DNA of 37,628 nt from Myxococcus llanfairpwllgwyngyllgogerychwyrndrobwllllantysiliogogogochensis. Its GTDB lineage: Bacteria; Myxococcota; Myxococcia; Myxococcales; Myxococcaceae. Positions 32,443-37,628 of this stretch are shown piece by piece. Position numbers and translations under genes: made by a program. The notes beneath the pieces are model-generated. The model made no database searches and was not told the origin of the DNA. It saw only the letters and a list, made by a program, of their open reading frames with translations. The stretch is taken from assembly GCF_006636215.1 (NCBI RefSeq), contig NZ_VIFM01000092.1, positions 1 to 37,628 of the forward strand, written 5' to 3'. Position 1 is the first letter of the stretch, and each line of letters opens with the position of its first letter.

Positions 32443-35400
32443 TCAAGCTGCGTCTCGCTTCAGCGCGGCGAGCAGTCGCGAGAACAGCTCGGCCAGCGTG
32501 GTGACGTGGGGCGCGCGCAGCATCGTGTAGTGGTCTCCCGGTGACTCGTACACCGTCGGCGCGGTGGCAAGCCACGGGCCCCAGCCCAGGTCCGCCGTCA
32601 CGGTGAGCCCGGGGAGCGGCGTTGCGGCCTTGATGAGCACGGTGGTCCCCTCATACGGCGCGCCCGTGGGCACATAGCCACGCTGGGCTTCGCTCAGTCG
32701 CTGGTAGAGCGCGAAGAGACGCTCCGCCGCGTCGACGTCCAGGTCGAAGGCGTGCGTGGAGGCGCGGCGGGTCAGCTCCAGCAGATAGGCGAGCCGCTCC
32801 CGGCCTTCGAGGCGGGTCAGTCGCTCCGGGTCCACCGGGAGGTCTCGCCACGGCAGACCGAGCACCTGTCCGAAGGCCGCGAGCTGCGACAGTGCATCCG
32901 GTGTCGGACGCGGCTCCGGCTTGGGGGCATGGCTGTCGATCATCGCCAGCAGCTCCACCTGCTCGCCTGATGCCTGGAGCCGACGCGCCATCTCGTAGGC
33001 GACGAGCCCGCCGAAGGACCAGCCCGCGAGCAGGTAGGGGCCATGAGGCTGTACGGCGCGAAGCTGCGAGAGGTAGTCACGCGCGAGGATCGCGACGGAC
33101 GCGGGAGGCAACTCGCCTCCATCGATGCCGCTCGCGGAGAGGCCGTGAATGGGCCGGCTCGGCGCGAGCTGCCGAACGAGCTCCGTGTAGCCCAGCGCGC
33201 TGCCGCCGCCTCCGTGGACCAGGAACAACGGGCGCTCGGTGGAGGTGCCCGAGTCGAGGCGCACGAGGTTCGGCGTGGCGCGCGTGCCGTCCTGCTGCTG
33301 CTCCAGGAATGGCGCCAGACGCTCGATGCTGGAGCCCTGGAAGAGCGCGGTGACAGGGAGCGAGACTCCCGTGCGCTCGCGAATCCGCGCCATCAGCTTG
33401 ATGGCGAGGAGTGAGTGGCCGCCGAGTTCGAAGAAGTCGTCCTCGATGCCGACCTGGGGGACGCGAAGGACCTGCGCCCAGATGGAGGCGAGCAGCTCCT
33501 CGGTGGGCGTGCGCGGCGCGACGTAGGTGGAGGAGGGAGCCGAGAGGACGGCCTCGGGAGGAGGCAGTGCCTTGCGGTCAATCTTCGCGTTGGAGGTGAG
33601 CGGGAGCGCGTCCAGGCGAAGGAGCGACGACGGCACCATGTACTCAGGGAGCCGAGACTTGAGGAAGGCTCGGAGGGAGACGGCGTCCAGGTCGTCGCCG
33701 ACGAAGTAGCCGACGAGGCGCTTGTCGCCGGGGACGTCCTCGCGAGCGATGGCGATGGCCTCGCGGATGGAGGGATGCGCGAGCATCGCGGCTTCGACTT
33801 CGGGCAACTCGATGCGGAAGCCGCGCACCTTCACCTGCGCGTCGGCGCGACCGATGAAGGCGAGCGTCCCGTCGTGGCTCCAGCGGACAAGGTCGCCGGA
33901 GCGATAGAGGCGCGCCCCAGGGACGGAGGAGAACGGGTCCGGGATGAAGCGCTCCGCGGTGAGTGAAGGCTGGCCGACGTAGCCGCGAGCCAGGCCGTCA
34001 CCACCGATGAAGAGCTCACCGGTGATGCCAATGGGGACGGGCTGAAGCGAGGCGTCGAGGACGAGAAGGCGGGTGCCGTTGGTGGGCCTGCCGATGGGCA
34101 TCGTTGCGCCAACGTCCTCGGGTCGAGCTGCAAGGAAGGTCGTGGCGAAGACGGTGGATTCGGTCGGGCCGTAGCAGTTGGTGACGGAGATGCCCCAGTC
34201 CTGCAACGCGCGTCGGACATGAAGGGGCGAGACGATGTCGCCACCCGTGAGGACGCGCTGGAGTGAAGGAGGCGCGGGGAGGCGACTCTCGACGAGCTGG
34301 GAGAACAGACCACTGGTGGCCCAGAGCGTGGTGACGCCATGGCGGGCGACGGTCTGGAAGAGCTCTTCGAGCGAGGGGGCCTGAGGAGGGAGGACGACGA
34401 GGCGCGCGCCGTGGAGCAGGGCGCCCCAGATTTCGAACGTGGTGGCGTCGAAGGAGATGGGCGCGAGGAGGAGGTGGGTCTGCTCGGGCCCGAGGTGGGT
34501 GAAGTCGACGCCGATGAGGGTGTGGATGACGCCGCTGTGGGTGCAGCCAACGCCCTTGGGCTTGCCGGTGGAGCCGGAGGTGAAGTCGATATAGGCGAGC
34601 GACTCGGGAAGCGCGGACGACGGCAGGGCTGCGGTGGGGCTGTTGGTCAGCGACACCTCATCCAGGAGGACGCACGTCAGGCCATCGGCGGGCACCTTGT
34701 CGAGGACGGCCCGCGTGGAGATGAGGACCTGGGGCTGAGCGTCCTCGAGCATGAATGCAATGCGCTCGCGCGGATACTTCGTGTCGAGGGGGACGTAGGC
34801 GGCGCCAGCCTTGAGGATGGCGACGAGGGCGATGATGAGCTCCGCGGAGCGCTCGATGGCGATTGCGACGCGGGAGTCGGTGCGGACGCCGAGCGAACGC
34901 AGGTGCCAGGCGAGCTGGTTGGAGCGCTCGTCGAGCTGACGGTAGGTGAGGGAGGTGTCACCGAAGAGGAGCGCGACGGAGTCGGGCGCACGTGCGACGA
35001 CGTCGGCGAAGACGGCGGGCAGGGTGGACTCGGGCGAGACGTGCGCGGGAGCGGTGGCCCAATCCACGAGGAGGTTGTGCCGCTCCTCGATGGTCAGCAT
35101 TCCGTGAGCGCGGACCGGGACGTCGGGGCGCGCCACGAGAGCTTCGACGAGCAACTCGAAGTGTCGAGCCATCCGCTCGATGGTGGAGCGCTCGAAGAGG
35201 TCGGAGTTGTAGCCCAGACCACCGAAGACGCCTTCAGACGTCTCCGTCAGGTTCAACTGAAGCTCGAACTTGGCGGTGACCGCCACGCTGCCCAGGTCCA
35301 CCGGACTGAGCGTCAGCTCCGACTTCTGGACGGCGGACTCGGGCGTGTTCTGGAGGACGAAGAGCGCCTGGAATAGCGGGCTGCGGCTCATGTCACGCGC

Positions 35401-37628
35401 GGGCTGAAGCTCCTCGACGAGTCGCTCGAACGGAATGTCCTGATGGGCGTAGGCACCCAGCGCGGACTCCTTCACCTGCCTCAACAGCTGGAGGAAGGAC
35501 GCCCGTGAGTCGATGCGGGCGCGAAGCACGAGCGTGTTGATGAAGAAGCCGATGAGCCCTTCGACTTCCGAGCGGTGGCGGCCGGCGATGGGCGAGCCGA
35601 CGGCGATATCATCCTGTCCCGAGTAGCGGGAGAGCAGGAGCTGCCACGCCGCGAGCAGCAGCATGAACGGTGTAGCGCCTTCACTCTGGCCAAGGGCCTT
35701 GAGCTGCTCCGAGACGGCCTTCGAGAGGAAGACCGGAAGCGTGGACCCTCGGAACGTCTGGAGCGGAGGTCGCGCCTTGTCGATGGGCAGCTCCAACGAG
35801 GGAGTCCCGGTGAGCTGGTTGCGCCAGTAGGAGAGTTGCTGGTCCAGCACCGCACCCTGGAGCCAGTCACGCTGCCAGACGGCGTAGTCGGCGTACTGGA
35901 TGGAGAGCGGCGCGAGGGGCGACGGCCTGCCGTGGGCGAAGGCGTCGTACAGCGCGGCGACCTCCTGGGTGAGCACGCCCATGGACCAACCGTCGGAGAC
36001 GACGTGGTGCATGTTGAGCGCGAGTACGTGCTCGGTGTCGCTCAACTCGAGGACCTGAGCGCGGATGAGCGGACCCGTGGAGAGGTCGAAGGGCCGCTGG
36101 TACTCCTCTTTCAGTCTGCGCTGGACCTCGCTGTGAGACGTCTCCGCGTCGAGGCCTCGGAGGTCCACGCGCACCATCGGGAGTTCGCCCACGGGAGAGA
36201 TGCGCTGGAAGGGTTGCCCATCCAGCTCGAAGAACGTGGTGCGGAGCGCTTCATGACGGCGGACGAGTTCATCGAAGCTGAGCTGGAGCGCGTGGATGTC
36301 GAGATGCCCGTCCAGCCGGACGAAGGAGGGCATGTTGTAGATGGAGCTGCCGGGCTGGAGCTGGTCGATGAACCAGAGGCGCTGCTGAGCGAAGGAGAGA
36401 GGCAGCGGGCCGGAGCGCGGCACCGGGAGGATGGGGGGAGGCTGAGAGGTGAGGCTCTCCTGCGAGGCCGCGAGGATGCGCGCGGCAAGGGAGGCGACGG
36501 TGGGGGCCTCGAAGAGGGCGCGGAGGGGAAGCTCGACGCCGAAGGAGGAGCGGACGCGAGAGATGACCTGGGTGGCGAGGAGGGAGTGGCCACCGAGTGC
36601 GAAGAAGTTGTCGGTGACGCCGACGCGCTCCAGGCGGAGGACGGTGGCGAAGAGGGAAGCGAGCTTCTCTTCGTCGGGGTTGCGAGGAGCGACGAAGGAG
36701 GAGTCGCCCCGCAGGGAGTCGGCGTCAGGAGCGGGAAGCAGCTTGCGAGCAAGCTTTCCGCTGGGAGTCAGGGGGAGCGCCGCCAGGGAGAGGAAGGCGG
36801 AGGGCACCATGTACTCAGGCAGTCGCTTGAGGAGGAAGGTGCGCAGGGCCTCGGAGTCGAGGGCGGTGTCGGGAGCGAGGACGACGTAGCCGATGAGGCG
36901 CTTGTCGCCCGGCACGTCCTCACGGACGACAGCAGCGGCGTCGCGCATTCTTGGCGCGGTGCGAAGGACGGACTCGACTTCGCCCAACTCGACGCGGAAG
37001 CCACGGACCTTCACCTGGAAGTCGAGGCGGCCGAGGAACTCCAAGGTGCCGTCGGCGCGCCAGCGAGCGGCGTCGCCGGTGCGGTAGAGGCGCGAGCCGG
37101 GCACACCGGAGAAGGGATTCGGGACGAAGGCCTGAGCGGTGATGTCGGGGCGGGCGAGGTAGCCGTGAGCGAGGTGGGTGCCGCCGACGTACACCTCACC
37201 CGAGACGCCAATGGGGACGGGCTGGCCGAGCGAGTCGAGGACGTAGAGCTGAGTGTGGCCGACAGGCGAGCCGATGGAGGGCAGTCGAGGCCAGGAGGAG
37301 GGTGCGCCCTGGAGGCGGAAGGCAGAGACGACGTGCGCCTCGGAGGGGCCGTATTGATTCTCAAGGACGCTGCCCGGGAGCTTCTCGAAGAAGGAAGCGA
37401 GGGTGGCGTTGACCTGGAGTTGCTCGCCGGCGGTGACGACTTCGCGAAGGGCGGAAGGAAGCGTGGCGCCGTGAGAGACGGAGTCCGCCATGGCCTGGAG
37501 AGCGACGAAGGGGAGGAAGAGTCGCTCCACCTGCTGGCGGTGCATGAAGTCGAGCAGGGCGGGGATGTCCTGGCGGAGTCCCCCGGTGGGCAGGACGACG
37601 TGGGCGCCGACCCACCAGGAAGCGAAGA
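32443..37628 (-). CDS. NRPS, terminal part (A-T-C-A-T-TE), 5' end beyond the window
   Basis: The frame is open to the right edge, so the start is missing; at least 1728 residues are present. Adenylation domain 1 (37628 to about 36750) begins near core A4 and has YGPSE, RTGDAARW and VKVRGFRVEL. Carrier 1 has LGGHS with its Ser codon at 36583-36585. The condensation domain (about 36410-35100) has HHVVSDG with His codons at 36004-36009. Adenylation domain 2 (about 35000-33550) has FTSGSTGKPKG, CYGPTE and YRSGDLVRW. Carrier 2 has its Ser at 33412-33414. The thioesterase (about 33250-32450) has GWSFGG with nucleophile Ser at 33016-33018. There is no epimerase domain. By hand alignment to GrsA, A2 reads D-A-F-W-L-G-C-V-F-K (valine-like). 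A1 shows only F-V-A-Q-V-V, which fits proline codes. The protein adds the last residues and releases the peptide. Confidence 0.95.
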   Translation of the reverse strand, partial: FASWWVGAHVVLPTGGLRQDIPALLDFMHRQQVERLFLPFVALQAMADSVSHGATLPSALREVVTAGEQLQVNATLASFFEKLPGSVLENQYGPSEAHVVSAFRLQGAPSSWPRLPSIGSPVGHTQLYVLDSLGQPVPIGVSGEVYVGGTHLAHGYLARPDITAQAFVPNPFSGVPGSRLYRTGDAARWRADGTLEFLGRLDFQVKVRGFRVELGEVESVLRTAPRMRDAAAVVREDVPGDKRLIGYVVLAPDTALDSEALRTFLLKRLPEYMVPSAFLSLAALPLTPSGKLARKLLPAPDADSLRGDSSFVAPRNPDEEKLASLFATVLRLERVGVTDNFFALGGHSLLATQVISRVRSSFGVELPLRALFEAPTVASLAARILAASQESLTSQPPPILPVPRSGPLPLSFAQQRLWFIDQLQPGSSIYNMPSFVRLDGHLDIHALQLSFDELVRRHEALRTTFFELDGQPFQRISPVGELPMVRVDLRGLDAETSHSEVQRRLKEEYQRPFDLSTGPLIRAQVLELSDTEHVLALNMHHVVSDGWSMGVLTQEVAALYDAFAHGRPSPLAPLSIQYADYAVWQRDWLQGAVLDQQLSYWRNQLTGTPSLELPIDKARPPLQTFRGSTLPVFLSKAVSEQLKALGQSEGATPFMLLLAAWQLLLSRYSGQDDIAVGSPIAGRHRSEVEGLIGFFINTLVLRARIDSRASFLQLLRQVKESALGAYAHQDIPFERLVEELQPARDMSRSPLFQALFVLQNTPESAVQKSELTLSPVDLGSVAVTAKFELQLNLTETSEGVFGGLGYNSDLFERSTIERMARHFELLVEALVARPDVPVRAHGMLTIEERHNLLVDWATAPAHVSPESTLPAVFADVVARAPDSVALLFGDTSLTYRQLDERSNQLAWHLRSLGVRTDSRVAIAIERSAELIIALVAILKAGAAYVPLDTKYPRERIAFMLEDAQPQVLISTRAVLDKVPADGLTCVLLDEVSLTNSPTAALPSSALPESLAYIDFTSGSTGKPKGVGCTHSGVIHTLIGVDFTHLGPEQTHLLLAPISFDATTFEIWGALLHGARLVVLPPQAPSLEELFQTVARHGVTTLWATSGLFSQLVESRLPAPPSLQRVLTGGDIVSPLHVRRALQDWGISVTNCYGPTESTVFATTFLAARPEDVGATMPIGRPTNGTRLLVLDASLQPVPIGITGELFIGGDGLARGYVGQPSLTAERFIPDPFSSVPGARLYRSGDLVRWSHDGTLAFIGRADAQVKVRGFRIELPEVEAAMLAHPSIREAIAIAREDVPGDKRLVGYFVGDDLDAVSLRAFLKSRLPEYMVPSSLLRLDALPLTSNAKIDRKALPPPEAVLSAPSSTYVAPRTPTEELLASIWAQVLRVPQVGIEDDFFELGGHSLLAIKLMARIRERTGVSLPVTALFQGSSIERLAPFLEQQQDGTRATPNLVRLDSGTSTERPLFLVHGGGGSALGYTELVRQLAPSRPIHGLSASGIDGGELPPASVAILARDYLSQLRAVQPHGPYLLAGWSFGGLVAYEMARRLQASGEQVELLAMIDSHAPKPEPRPTPDALSQLAAFGQVLGLPWRDLPVDPERLTRLEGRERLAYLLELTRRASTHAFDLDVDAAERLFALYQRLSEAQRGYVPTGAPYEGTTVLIKAATPLPGLTVTADLGWGPWLATAPTVYESPGDHYTMLRAPHVTTLAELFSRLLAALKRDAA

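Noticed and set aside
1-37628. tRNA, rRNA, CRISPR arrays, insertion sequences, attachment sites
   Set aside because: Read through on both strands; no cloverleaf, no regularly spaced repeats and no transposase or integrase motifs were seen.

Overview
The window reads as a chromosomal segment of a high-GC myxobacterium (Myxococcus/Corallococcus-like). This is inferred from the strong G/C third-position bias, the soluble multi-domain hybrid histidine kinase, the Cys-repeat lipoprotein, the NRPS and the dense gene packing. No database search was possible. I see no tRNA, rRNA, CRISPR array, insertion sequence or phage gene.

Layout. 1-3.8 kb (+): a histone-H1-like/EF-hand fusion and a PAS-PAS-HisKA-HATPase-REC-REC-Hpt kinase. 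3.9-6.0 kb (+): two translationally coupled RlaP-type (PF10127) nucleotidyltransferases. 6.0-12.2 kb (-): a possible papain-fold protein, a Cys-rich lipoprotein, a 1042-residue protein joining an MJ1316 RNA-end domain, an EEP phosphodiesterase, a 2H phosphoesterase and a poly(A)-polymerase-like nucleotidyltransferase, and a small Omp85 protein. 12.3-14.4 kb (+): MtfA-like peptidase, type I pantothenate kinase (CoaA) and a small secreted protein. 14.5-17.3 kb (-): ElaA acetyltransferase and a TPR/M48 membrane peptidase. 17.4-22.2 kb: a sirtuin (+), then a LysR regulator (-) divergent from an MFS exporter and an atypical SDR (+), and an HD-domain phosphohydrolase (+). 22.2-30.85 kb (-): a sulfate-assimilation operon in the order leader peptide, cysH, met8/cysG-N, cobA, cysD, cysN, cysJ, cysI. 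31.1-37.6 kb (-): an FMN-dependent alpha-hydroxy-acid oxidase downstream of an NRPS terminal gene (A-T-C-A-T-TE) that runs off the window edge.

Two regions stand out. First, the cys operon is preceded by a 43-codon ORF with six Cys codons within twelve. Perfectly complementary segments follow it, and then a GC-rich hairpin with a T tract just before cysH. This is the layout of a trp-type, cysteine-responsive transcription attenuator. The operon itself makes sulfide from sulfate: CysDN makes APS, a [4Fe-4S]-type CysH reduces APS directly, CysJI reduces sulfite, and Met8/CobA supply siroheme. No APS kinase is present, and CysN ends in what looks like a decayed APS-kinase domain.

Second, the 1042-residue protein carries RNA-end recognition, end-trimming, cyclic-phosphate-opening and nucleotidyl-transfer domains on one chain. 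It lies within 2 kb of the paired RlaP enzymes, a family tied to RNA repair by comparative genomics. Together they suggest an RNA-repair/tailing island.
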